From an uncultured Candidatus Saccharibacteria bacterium (GTDB lineage: Bacteria; Patescibacteriota; Saccharimonadia; Saccharimonadales; UBA4665): DNA of 64,000 bases. The translations under genes were made by a program, and so were the position numbers. Below the pieces are notes generated by a model, which saw nothing but the letters and a program-made list of their open reading frames with translations, was not told the DNA's origin and did no database searches. Each line of letters opens with the position of its first letter. The first letter of the stretch is position 1. Positions 54,055 to 61,875 of the stretch are shown one piece after another. The DNA is taken from positions 24,864 to 88,863 of the forward strand of contig CAIMFK010000011.1 of NCBI GenBank assembly GCA_903840315.1, in the 5' to 3' direction.

Positions 54055-55122
54055 TTATTTTGCATCCTTCAAACTAAGCGCAATTTTTCTTGATTCAGTA
54101 TCAATGTCAATAACTTTGAATTTCTTCTTTTCGTTAAGCTGAAAAATCTTTTCAGGATCTACACTTTCATCGCTACTCATTTCTGAAACGTGTACTAGTG
54201 CCTCTACAACAGGACTTAACTGAACGAATGCACCAAATGGTGTGATTCGAGTTATTTTACCTTCAACAACTGAACCCTTTTTGAAGGCTTTGACTTGTTC
54301 AATCCAAGGATCTTCAGAAAGTTGTTTGATGCTTAAACTTAGTCTGTCATCCTTATCGATTGAAATTATTTTCGCCTTAACTGAATCGCCAACCTTGAGA
54401 TAATCTCTTGGGTTTTCAACGTGTTCCCAGGATATTTCAGAAATATGTATTAGCCCTTCAATACCATCAGCGTTAACGAATGCACCGAAGTCTGTAACGC
54501 CCGTCACAACGCCTTCGATTTCCTCACCTACCTTCAGTTTACCGAAACGTTCTTTAACAACATCTTTTACAGCTTCTTTTTCGGAAAATATTAATTTGTT
54601 GTCTTTTCGACTCACATCCAAAACAGTTACTTTAACAGGCTTATTGATAAGGCTGTTAAGCTTGGATAAAATTTCATCTTTATCTGCTCCAGAAACTCTA
54701 GGATAATGGCCTGCTGCAAGCTGAGAAACCGGTAAGAATCCTCGGATTCCCTCTAACTCAACAAGCAAACCACCGCGATTTGCATCGTACGGTACAATCT
54801 CAATAACTTCTTTTTCTTCACTTAGTCTTTGAAGTTCGTCCCAGCCCCTATCCTTCACTACTCGACGCATACTTAATAGCATATGACCTTCTTCGATTTC
54901 TGGATCAACAACACTAACGGTTATTTTTTCACCAATTTCGATTGGTTGTCCGTAGCCAATTTCTCGACGCATTACAACGCCAATTCCATTTGCCCCTAAA
55001 TCAACCCATATTTCATGTTTTTTAACAGAGATTATCTCTCCTTCGGTAACATCTCCGACTTTTAATTGTTGGACTTCGTTGCTAGCTAGCAATTCATCCA
55101 TGGTTAAATTAACTTTTGACAT
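54055..55122 (-). CDS. rpsA: 30S ribosomal protein S1-type protein (four S1 domains)
   Basis: A protein of 355 residues from ATG 55122 (MSKVNLTMDELLASNEVQQL). It contains four S1 RNA-binding repeats starting near residues 20, 105, 190 and 275; the third (GVVTGVTDFGAFVNADGIEGLIHISEISW) and fourth are canonical. S1 helps mRNA recruitment. AAAGGAGG lies 9 nt before this ATG; an upstream in-frame ATG is only 1 nt from the same Shine-Dalgarno sequence and is unlikely. It is transcribed from a strong promoter with a structured leader. Confidence 0.94.
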   Translation of the reverse strand: MSKVNLTMDELLASNEVQQLKVGDVTEGEIISVKKHEIWVDLGANGIGVVMRREIGYGQPIEIGEKITVSVVDPEIEEGHMLLSMRRVVKDRGWDELQRLSEEKEVIEIVPYDANRGGLLVELEGIRGFLPVSQLAAGHYPRVSGADKDEILSKLNSLINKPVKVTVLDVSRKDNKLIFSEKEAVKDVVKERFGKLKVGEEIEGVVTGVTDFGAFVNADGIEGLIHISEISWEHVENPRDYLKVGDSVKAKIISIDKDDRLSLSIKQLSEDPWIEQVKAFKKGSVVEGKITRITPFGAFVQLSPVVEALVHVSEMSSDESVDPEKIFQLNEKKKFKVIDIDTESRKIALSLKDAK

Positions 55123-55160
55123 GTATTCCATGCCTCCTTTATATATATTTTCCATTAGAT

Positions 55161-55200
55161 GGGTAATTTTCATATAGCAATAAACTATTTTCAATTACCC
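55161..55200 (-). promoter_or_regulatory. Hairpin in the rpsA leader
   Basis: An 8 bp stem (GGGTAATT at 55161-55168 with AATTACCC at 55193-55200) encloses an inner ATAG/CTAT pair, in the leader of about 88 nt between the promoter and the rpsA ribosome binding site. It could serve autogenous control by S1, known in E. coli; here only the pairing is seen. Confidence 0.4.
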
Positions 55201-55216
55201 CAAATAGATTGCTTAC

Positions 55217-55245
55217 ATTATAACTTTTTTTTACCAATTGGTCAA
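55217..55245 (-). promoter_or_regulatory. rpsA promoter
   Basis: On the minus strand, -35 TTGACC (55245-55240), a 17 bp spacer and -10 TATAAT (55222-55217): near consensus, consistent with a highly expressed ribosomal gene. Confidence 0.78.
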
Positions 55246-55280
55246 AGAGGTCATATCTATAAAAATGATGTCTAAAAATA

Positions 55281-55289
55281 TGCTAGAAT
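55281..55289 (+). promoter_or_regulatory. Extended -10 promoter of the ROK gene, leaderless type
   Basis: TGCTAGAAT is an extended -10 (TG at 55281-55282, TAGAAT at 55284-55289) ending 7 nt before ATG 55297. No -35 or Shine-Dalgarno sequence is visible. Confidence 0.5.
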
Positions 55290-55296
55290 TTGAGTA

Positions 55297-56103
55297 ATGG
55301 TTTACTTGGGAATAGATATTGGGGGTACGAAAACTTTACTTGCTGTTTTCGATAATAATGGCACTATTTTGAACAAGGTAAAATTTTTGACAGACTTGAA
55401 TTATTCTCAATTTTTAACTGATTTGAAAAATAATATTTCATCCTTGAATCAAAATAGCTTTGATAAATGTGGGGTTGCAGTACCGGGTCTTATAGATCGA
55501 AAATCTGGCATTGTCTTAGCATTTGGCAACTTACCCTGGAAAAATGTACCTATTAGAAAAGATATAGAAAATATTGTAGGATGCAGCACAAAAATAGAAC
55601 ATGATGCATGTCTAGGCGGACTTTACGAAGCCAGACAATTGGAGGCGACTGCAAATAAAGTTCTCTATTTAACAATAAGCACCGGTATAGGAACTGGCTT
55701 AATCATAGATAATAATATTGACGTGAACTATGCCAATTCTGAGCCTGGGCAAATGGAAATATATCACAATGGAAAACTTGAAAAATGGGAATCGTTCGCC
55801 TCTGGCAAAGCAATAGTTAAAAAGTTTGGTAAACAAGCAAAAGATATCGATGATGACAACTCATGGTCAGAAATTTCAAACAATATCGCATTAGGCTGTT
55901 TAGAATTAATGGCAATAGTTCAACCGGATGTAATAGTTTTTGGTGGAAGCGTTGGAAACTATTTCGAAAGATATGAAAACCATTTAAAAAACAAACTAAA
56001 AAGTCATTATAATCCGCTCATCAAATTTCCTTTGCTAAAAAAAGCCACCCGAGCTGATGAGTGTGTTATTTATGGTTGTTATGAGTTAATAAAAAATGAC
56101 TAA
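55297..56103 (+). CDS. ROK-family sugar kinase-like protein
   Basis: A 268-residue ASKHA-fold protein. The phosphate loop LGIDIGGTKTLLAVFD, AVPGLIDRKSGIV, the catalytic Asp in IEHDACLGGLYEAR and the second phosphate loop LTISTGIGTGLIID fit ROK glucokinases. The ROK zinc site (CxCGxxGCxE) is absent; the segment after EPGQMEIY is shortened. It therefore belongs to a zinc-less, compact subset, and the sugar cannot be named. The metalloprotease gene overlaps its end by 8 nt. Confidence 0.82.
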   Translation: MVYLGIDIGGTKTLLAVFDNNGTILNKVKFLTDLNYSQFLTDLKNNISSLNQNSFDKCGVAVPGLIDRKSGIVLAFGNLPWKNVPIRKDIENIVGCSTKIEHDACLGGLYEARQLEATANKVLYLTISTGIGTGLIIDNNIDVNYANSEPGQMEIYHNGKLEKWESFASGKAIVKKFGKQAKDIDDDNSWSEISNNIALGCLELMAIVQPDVIVFGGSVGNYFERYENHLKNKLKSHYNPLIKFPLLKKATRADECVIYGCYELIKND

Positions 56104-56596
56104 TTTAATAGAGTTATTGAGATATGATTTTCCTGATATAAATTTCAGTCCAAGCAATACTTTTTATTGGTCGCCACTATCCAGAACTATCCACTATATC
56201 GAATCTAATAACTCTAATAGGGCTAAATGGGCTCTTTTGCATGAAGTTTCTCACGCAATTTTAAATCATAAAAGCTATGAAAATGACTTAGAACTATTGA
56301 CTATGGAGGCGTTAGCATGGCAAAAAGCTCAAGAAATTAGCATCAAATATGATATAAATATTGATTATGAGCACATACAAAATTGTCTTGATACTTACAG
56401 AAATTGGTTACATCTGCGAAGCACCTGTCCGAGTTGCGGTATAAGAACTTTGCAAATTAAGTCTAATCATTATAGATGTCATAATTGTCATACTGAATGG
56501 AAAGTGACCTCAGCAAAATTCTGTAGACCATACAGAAAAATTAACAGTCAAAACAAAAAGTCACTTGATCAATTAGACCAAGTGACTTTTGTATGA
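56096..56596 (+). CDS. HExxH metalloprotease-like protein with C-terminal zinc ribbon
   Basis: A 166-residue protein. The zinc protease motif HEVSH (49-53) is followed by a Glu at 71 (LTMEALAWQKA), the third-ligand spacing seen in ImmA/IrrE-like enzymes. The C-terminal part has four Cys as CPSC and CHNC, a zinc ribbon that may bind nucleic acid. ImmA proteases cut repressors, but no repressor partner is nearby. The last codons lie in a terminator stem. Function is inferred from motifs only. Confidence 0.72.
   Translation: MTNLIELLRYDFPDINFSPSNTFYWSPLSRTIHYIESNNSNRAKWALLHEVSHAILNHKSYENDLELLTMEALAWQKAQEISIKYDINIDYEHIQNCLDTYRNWLHLRSTCPSCGIRTLQIKSNHYRCHNCHTEWKVTSAKFCRPYRKINSQNKKSLDQLDQVTFV
56556..56590. 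terminator. Bidirectional terminator between the metalloprotease and KGG genes
   Basis: A 12 bp perfect stem (AAAAGTCACTTG at 56556-56567 with CAAGTGACTTTT at 56579-56590) and an 11 nt loop. It encodes the last residues of the plus-strand gene. A-tracts and T-tracts on both sides let it end transcription from both directions. Confidence 0.85.
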
Positions 56597-56607
56597 AAAA
56601 TATCTAA

Positions 56608-56805
56608 TTAGACAGTTTTCTTAGTGCGTCGTGAAATTCGACCACCTTTAGCACCAGCAATTCTTGCTAGTTCACGGTTAGCAGCAAAGCCACCAGTGTG
56701 ACCTTTTTTGCCACCGATAGCACCGATTTTAGAATAAAAATCTGAGCCATACTTAGATTTATTAGTTTTAGCAGCTGCGATGCCACCAGTTTTAGTTCCA
56801 GCCAT
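56608..56805 (-). CDS. KGG-repeat small stress protein
   Basis: A 65-residue basic, Gly-rich protein with two related repeats: IGAIGGKKGHTGGFAAN and ELARIAGAKGGRISRR. These resemble the KGG / con-10-type stress-induced repeat found in many bacteria. The function is unknown. The gene looks highly expressed: a TTGACA -35 box, a consensus-like GGGAGG ribosome binding site 7 nt before the ATG, a long leader with an internal terminator, and a strong terminator. It lies next to the rRNA genes. Confidence 0.8.
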   Translation of the reverse strand: MAGTKTGGIAAAKTNKSKYGSDFYSKIGAIGGKKGHTGGFAANRELARIAGAKGGRISRRTKKTV

Positions 56806-56832
56806 TGTGAAACCTCCCTTTTAAGTTAGATT

Positions 56833-56885
56833 CTCTTCATCATTAAAATAAAAAAGCTCCATATTAAATGGAACCCTCTTCATCA
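56833..56885 (-). promoter_or_regulatory. KGG-gene leader: intrinsic terminator flanked by a 10 bp direct repeat
   Basis: The RNA (minus strand) contains stem GGTTCCAT/ATGGAGC (56875-56868 and 56862-56856, 5 nt loop) followed by six T (56855-56850): an intrinsic terminator inside the leader, about 50 nt before the start codon. The decamer TGATGAAGAG occurs on each side of it (56885-56876 and 56842-56833). It could be an attenuator, or the end of a small RNA of about 47 nt. Confidence 0.6.
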
Positions 56886-56903
56886 AAACAATGAACTAAA
56901 CAT

Positions 56904-56932
56904 ATATTAACATGCCTATGTTTTATTGTCAA
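56904..56932 (-). promoter_or_regulatory. KGG-gene promoter
   Basis: On the minus strand, a perfect -35 TTGACA (56932-56927), a 17 bp spacer and -10 TAATAT (56909-56904). Predicted start near 56897. Confidence 0.75.
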
Positions 56933-56966
56933 ATTTGTTATGCATATAATTTTACTCTTAAAAGAT

Positions 56967-56993
56967 AAAACCCCTCCTATTCGGAGGGGTTTT
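56967..56993 (-). terminator. Intrinsic terminator of the rRNA unit
   Basis: An 11 bp perfect stem (AAAACCCCTCC at 56967-56977 with GGAGGGGTTTT at 56983-56993), 5 nt loop, directly after the 5S gene. On the minus strand it ends in TTTT-ATC-TTTT. Confidence 0.88.
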
Positions 56994-57000
56994 ATATAAT

Positions 57001-57113
57001 TCGGCACCGTGCTATTTTCCCAGGGGTGAACCCCCAAGTATTGTAACCGCTTCAAGGCTTAACTTCTGTGTTCGGAATGGTAACAGGTGTTTCCCTTGCG
57101 CCATGGGCACCGA
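57001..57113 (-). rRNA. rrf: 5S ribosomal RNA
   Basis: The minus strand carries the 5S signatures CGAACACAGAAGTTAAGCC and CCTGGGAAAATAGCACGG. The two ends pair in an 8 bp helix I (UCGGUGCC with GGUGCCGA, two wobble pairs), which sets the ends to about 1 nt. It lies downstream of 23S and is followed by the terminator. Confidence 0.93.
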
Positions 57114-57152
57114 CTAAGGATGGTGATAAATCACCATCTATAGTCGGTGTTC
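57111..57152 (-). other. Hairpin in the 23S-5S spacer
   Basis: The inverted repeat CACCGACTA...TAGTCGGTG with an inner GGTGA/TCACC part forms a long stem just upstream of 5S, probably a processing signal for its 5' end. It overlaps the first bases of 5S. Confidence 0.6.
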
Positions 57153-57187
57153 ATAAATAAAAATGATCAAACGGGTGCTTATTATGC

Positions 57188-57206
57188 ACCAATAACTAGT
57201 CAATGC
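57188..57206 (-). repeat. 3' arm of the 23S rRNA processing stem
   Basis: These 19 bp are the exact reverse complement of 60985-61003 upstream of 23S. The pair would close a stem around the whole 23S precursor, a typical RNase III target. Confidence 0.85.
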
Positions 57207-57533
57207 TACCCTACATCTTGATATAAAACAAATTTTTTATAAGATGTAGGTACATAAAAAGTCAGTGGGACTATTAGTACGCTTCGGCTACACATGTTAC
57301 CATGCTTCCACCTTGCGCCTATCAAACTGATCGTCTTTCAGTGTCCTCATAGGGAAATCTAATCTTGAGGTCAGTTTCGCGCTTAATATGCTTTCAGCGC
57401 TTATCTGGTCCGCACGTAGCTACCCAACAATGCCCTTGGTAGAACAATTGGTACACCAGAGGTGCGTTCATCCCGGTCCTCTCGTACTAGGGACAAATCC
57501 TCTCAAATTTCCTAGCGTCCACAGCGGATATAA

Positions 57534-57574
<41 letters not shown>

Positions 57575-58234
57575 TCTTTAACCGGCGAACAGCCGGACCC
57601 TTGGAAGGTGCTCCCCCTCCAGGATGAGATGAGCCGACATCGAGGTGCCAAACAGCGCCGTCTATGTGAACTATTGGGCGCTATAAGCCTGTTATCCCCG
57701 GCGTAACTTTTATCCGAAAGCGCTGCCGATACCACATTCATGTACAAATGTACGGACAGCGGAAAACTTGCTCCCACTTTCGTGCCTGATCGGCTGGTAA
57801 GCCTCACAGTCAAGCTAGCTTATGCGTATATACTATCGATTCGATTTCCATCCGAACCTAGCTAACCTTTGAACGCCTCCGATACTTTTTAGGAGGCAAC
57901 CGCCCCAGTTAAACTACCCACCAGACACGGTCCCATATCCAGCAGCTACTATCGATATGAATATCAATAGCAATTGATGGACATGGTAAGAACAAGATCG
58001 TAACAAGGGTGGTATTTCACCGGCGACTCCACCTAGACTAGCGTCTAGGCTTCAAAGTCTCCCACCTATCCTACACATGTTACGACCCGGTTCAATGTCA
58101 AGCTGTAGTAAAGCTGCACGGGGTCTTTTCGTCCTGCTGCGGACAGACGGCATCTTTACCGTCAATGCACTTTCACCGAGCTCTTCGTTGAGACAGTACC
58201 CATATCATTACTCCATTCGTGCGGGTCAGAACTT

Positions 58235-58941
58235 CATTTGTTGTTAACAATGCATTTCTACATTGATCAGACTATATCTTCATCTCGCTTAATCAACTTT
58301 AGGAGTTGCTCTTTGGCATATTTTCTCTTACCAGATTCATTCATAATATATGCATTATCAATTATGGATCTTAGACCATCTTTATTAAGATGCTTTGATG
58401 CAGCAATTTGATCACATATATCAGAGAAAAGGATAAAATCATGTAACTTACTTGTTTTTAAAGAATACTTCTTAAAATGCGGTATTATTAGTTTTCTTAT
58501 GTCACCAATTGATCTTACTTCGTATTTATAAGTTTGATCATGGCGACTGAATCTAATTGCTCCACATCCGAAGTAGGCATGAATTTGTTCTAATGCCTGG
58601 AGGCTTCGACGATTTTGACTTACCGAGAAACTTGGACGTATCTCGATTCCTGTTATCATCTTGTTTCTCTGTGTAAATGACACTGAGAAACATCCTTCTC
58701 CATCTATAAACCCAGTTACATACCAAGGATCTAATTCCATTGTCGATTTTTTGTGTAAGCGAGAGCCAACGTGTTGTACATTTTGTTTCATGTACCTCTC
58801 CTTTCGGGTCAGTCGTTACGGCTTCCTATTAAAATAGATTGCCACGGGATTGCCATAAATCAATATATGACTTTTAGGTTTCCCCGTTATTAGTTGGTTT
58901 ACTTACAGTGTGTCGCCACACTCTTCAGGCAAGTTCAATTT
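58235..58941 (-). other. Group I intron in 23S rRNA at E. coli position 1951
   Basis: It interrupts 23S after U1951 (GGU | AAG by counting from helix 69). The 5' exon end TCAGGT pairs with GCCTGA (58930-58925), giving P1 with the required U-G at the splice site. The preceding GAACTT (58936-58931) pairs with the 3' exon AAGTTC (P10). The last intron base is G (58235). GATATAGTC near the 3' end is the conserved P7 3' strand. These fix both splice sites exactly. It contains a homing endonuclease gene. Confidence 0.93.
58267..58791 (-). CDS. LAGLIDADG homing endonuclease (intron-encoded)
   Basis: A 174-residue protein with one LAGLIDADG-type motif, WYVTGFIDGEGCFSVSF (residues 23-39), so it should act as a homodimer. 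RRSLQALEQIHAYFGCG and VRSIGDIRKLIIPHFKKY are typical of the family. It cuts intron-less 23S alleles to spread the intron. The ATG has AAAGGAG 6-8 nt upstream. The last codons (encoding DEDIV and TGA) overlap the conserved P7 strand of the intron, so protein and ribozyme share sequence. The frame is intact. Confidence 0.93.
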   Translation of the reverse strand: MKQNVQHVGSRLHKKSTMELDPWYVTGFIDGEGCFSVSFTQRNKMITGIEIRPSFSVSQNRRSLQALEQIHAYFGCGAIRFSRHDQTYKYEVRSIGDIRKLIIPHFKKYSLKTSKLHDFILFSDICDQIAASKHLNKDGLRSIIDNAYIMNESGKRKYAKEQLLKLIKRDEDIV

Positions 58942-60984
58942 ACCTGACAAGGAATTTCGCTACCTTAGGACGGTTATAGTTACCGCCGCCGTTCACTGGG
59001 GCTTCAGTTCAAAGCATACACTTATCCCCTTAACCTTCCAGCACTGGGCAGGAGTCAGCCCCTATACATCCACTTTCGTGTTAGCAGAGACCTATGTTTT
59101 TGGTAAACAGTTGCATGGGTTCCTTAGCTGCGGCCCCCTAAAAGGGGGCAGGCCTTATTCCGAAGTTACGGCCGCTTGTTTGCCGAGTTCCTTAACGAAG
59201 AATCACTCGTACACCTTGGTCTACTCGACCTGAGCACCTGTGTCGGTTTGCGGTACGGATAGCCTTATACATAAGCTTGGAAGCTTTTCTGGTCAGCTTG
59301 ACTCACAGGAATTCAACCTAAAGGTCGTTTCATTCGCGCATCAGCCGAAGCCTAAACGCTTAGACGGATATAACCATGAATCCGCTCCTACTATCATGCC
59401 GCGCACTTCCAAACAATATAAAACTAGTACGGGAATATTAACCCGTTGTCCATCGCCTACGCTACTCGCCTCGGCTTAGGACCGACTAACCCTGGGACGA
59501 TTACCGTTGCCCAGGAAACCTTGCTCTTTCGGTGGGCAGGATTCTCACCTGCCTTATGGTTACTCATTCCAGCATTCTCACTTGATAACGCTCCACCGTA
59601 CCTCGCAGTACGACTTCAAAGCAATATCAACGCTCCTCTACCACTCTTAATAAATTAAGAATTCGCATCTTCGGTATTACACTTAGCCCCGTTACATTTT
59701 CCGCGCAAGATCTCTTGACGAGTGAGCTGTTACGCACTCTTTAAATGAATGGCTGCTTCTAAGCCAACATCCTCGTTGTTTAAGAAATCTCACCTCGTTT
59801 CCCACTTAGTGTAAATTTAGGGACCTTAGATGGCGATCTGGGCTGTTTCCCTTTCGAGCGCCGAGCTTAGCCCCGACGTTCTAACTGCTGCGATTCCACA
59901 GACGGTATTCGTAGTTTGTCAAGGGTGGGTAATCTTGCGACCCCCAGTCCGAAACAGAGCTCTACCCCCATCTGCTACCACGCAACGCTAGCCCTAAAGC
60001 TATTTCGAGGAGAACCAGCTATCTCCGAGTTCGATTGGCATTTCACCGCTAACCACAGGTCATCCGGGCATGTTGCAGTATGCTACGGTTCGGTCCTCCA
60101 CGTAGTTTTACCTACGCTTCAACCTGCCCATGGTTAGGTCACCCGGTTTCGGGTCTATTCACTAGTACTAAAATCGCCCTATTCAGGCTCGCTTTCACTA
60201 CGCATCCGTCATATGACTTATGCTTGCACTAGCAAATAACTCGCTGGATCGTTCTACAAAAAGCACGCCGTCACCAGATAAACTGGCTCCGACTCCTTGT
60301 ACGCACACAATTTCAGGTTCTATTTCACTCCCATTCCTGGGTTCTTTTCGCCTTTCCCTCACGGTACTTGTTCACTATCGATCGTAAGATATATTTAGCC
60401 TTGGAGGGTGGACCCCCCAGCTTCAGTCAGGATTGCACGTGCCCCGACCTACTCTACAAAACAAATATAAGGTTAGCGATACTTGGCATACTAGGCTTTC
60501 ACTATCTTTGGCTCAGCTTTCCAACTGATTCTGCTCGCGTCGCTAATTTTTTACCTTATGTATGACTTGGTAGATCATACTGCCACTACGGATTACTAGA
60601 ACAAGTCTAGGACTCCGTACTGGTTTTTTGTAATGTCACAACCCTTCTTAGATATTCGTCTACCAACTTATCCGACTATTACTAGACGGAAACCTAAAAA
60701 GTTTGGGCTGTTCCGGATTCGCTCGCCACTACTACCGGAATCGTTGTTTACTTTCTATTCCTCGAGGTACTAAGATGTTTCAGTTCCCCCGGTTACCTCT
60801 ACTTATCCTATGTATTCAGATAAGCGTGACCAGACATGACTCTGGCCGGATTTCTCCATTCGGACATCTTCGGATCAAAGCTTAGTTAGCAGCTCCCCGA
60901 AGCTTTTCGCAGCTCCTTACGTCCTTCATCGGTATCTTACGTCAAGGCATCCGTTGTGCGCGCTTGAGTAACTTTTTACGTTAT

Positions 60985-61003
60985 GCATTGACTAGTTATT
61001 GGT
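60985..61003 (-). repeat. 5' arm of the 23S rRNA processing stem
   Basis: 19 bp exactly complementary to 57188-57206, located 11 nt before the estimated 23S 5' end. Confidence 0.85.
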
Positions 61004-61155
61004 ATTAACCAACACTTTGCCGTTTGTCATTTTTACTAATTTCTAAACCAAATTTTTAAGTTACTAAACTCGAAGTCAATCTTTATATATTTATGACTAG
61101 GACTTGAGTTTATGCTGGAATCCAAACACGCAGAATTCTTGCCTAAACTCAAACT
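61004..61155 (-). other. 23S rRNA leader (non-coding)
   Basis: The region between the predicted rRNA start and the processing stem has no gene. It can form a hairpin from TTGAGTTTA and TAAACTCAA (about 61103-61111 and 61144-61152). I see no tRNA and no 16S sequence in it. Confidence 0.6.
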
Positions 61156-61161
61156 CCAGAT

Positions 61162-61190
61162 ATCTTATCAGTAATAACAGATATGGTCAA
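61162..61190 (-). promoter_or_regulatory. Promoter of the 23S-5S rRNA unit
   Basis: On the minus strand, -35 TTGACC (61190-61185), a 17 bp spacer and -10 TAAGAT (61167-61162), preceded by an A/T-rich stretch like an UP element. It gives 23S-5S a start near 61155, independent of any 16S gene. Confidence 0.78.
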
Positions 61191-61252
61191 GCAAAAAACG
61201 ATGACAAAATGTCTACGACTTTTAACCTATAAAAAACAGATAATAATGTTAT

Positions 61253-61282
61253 TTGATAATTCCCCGTTCATTGATATATACT
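61253..61282 (+). promoter_or_regulatory. Promoter of the gene at 61321
   Basis: -35 TTGATA (61253-61258), an 18 bp spacer and -10 TATACT (61277-61282). The leader is about 32 nt and carries GGGGG just before the ATG. It is divergent from the rRNA promoter. Confidence 0.55.
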
Positions 61283-61320
61283 AATAGGACAAGAATATTA
61301 AATAATCCAGCGGGGGTATA

Positions 61321-61803
61321 ATGAATAATCCAAACCAAGTTCCAATAAGAAAAACTAGCAGCACTGCAACAGTACCTAGTATGAAAAGAAGTAAATCGAA
61401 AAATCCAATAATCATAATGGGAATAATAGCTGCTTCAGTGGTTGCTATATTATTAATAGGATTCTATGGCGTCCAGATGGTAAGCCACAATGAAACTATG
61501 AAAGGCGTTAATTCTAGCGAGTACCAAGCAGTATTCCTAACAAATGGTCAGGCTTACTTCGGTAAAGTAACAGACATTGATAGCAATTTCCTTACTATTA
61601 AGAACATTTACTATTTGCAAGCTGGACAGACTGCTCAGCCTAAGGACAACGCATCGACTTCATCAACTCCACTTTCATTAGTAAAGTTGGGTAGTGAGAT
61701 ACATGGTCCTGAAGATCAAATGAATATAGCAAGAAGCCAAATATTGTTTTATGAAAATCTAAAGAACAATAGCCAGGTGGTTCAAGCTATACAAAAGCAT
61801 TAA
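61321..61803 (+). CDS. Conserved single-pass membrane protein of unknown function
   Basis: A 160-residue protein: a basic cytosolic N-terminus (KRSKSKNP), one membrane helix (residues 30-52), then an outside domain with YQAVFLTNGQAYFGKVTDID, LTIKNIYYLQ and SLVKLGSEIHGPEDQM. I have seen this pattern in hypothetical proteins of Saccharibacteria and other CPR members; no function is known. The ribosome binding site is GGGGGT, 4 nt before the ATG. A hairpin after the gene separates it from the response regulator. Confidence 0.8.
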   Translation: MNNPNQVPIRKTSSTATVPSMKRSKSKNPIIIMGIIAASVVAILLIGFYGVQMVSHNETMKGVNSSEYQAVFLTNGQAYFGKVTDIDSNFLTIKNIYYLQAGQTAQPKDNASTSSTPLSLVKLGSEIHGPEDQMNIARSQILFYENLKNNSQVVQAIQKH

Positions 61804-61836
61804 TTAAATAAAAGCCTAAAAAGCTTTCACTAAATT

Positions 61837-61875
61837 ATCCTTCTAGTTTACAATTAAGTGCTAGAAGGATTTTTT
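61837..61875 (+). terminator. Terminator hairpin that also holds the ribosome binding site of the next gene
   Basis: A 10 bp perfect stem (ATCCTTCTAG at 61837-61846 with CTAGAAGGAT at 61861-61870), 14 nt loop, then six T ending directly at ATG 61876. The AGAAGGA in the 3' arm is the Shine-Dalgarno sequence of the response-regulator gene, so read-through RNA would have its ribosome binding site locked in the stem. Confidence 0.8.

Noticed and set aside
56864..57055. 63-codon frame on the minus strand between 5S and the KGG gene
   Set aside because: It overlaps the 5S gene and its terminator; chance frame.
61004..61155. tRNA genes or a 16S remnant upstream of 23S
   Set aside because: No cloverleaf, TPsiC-like or 16S end sequence could be found there.
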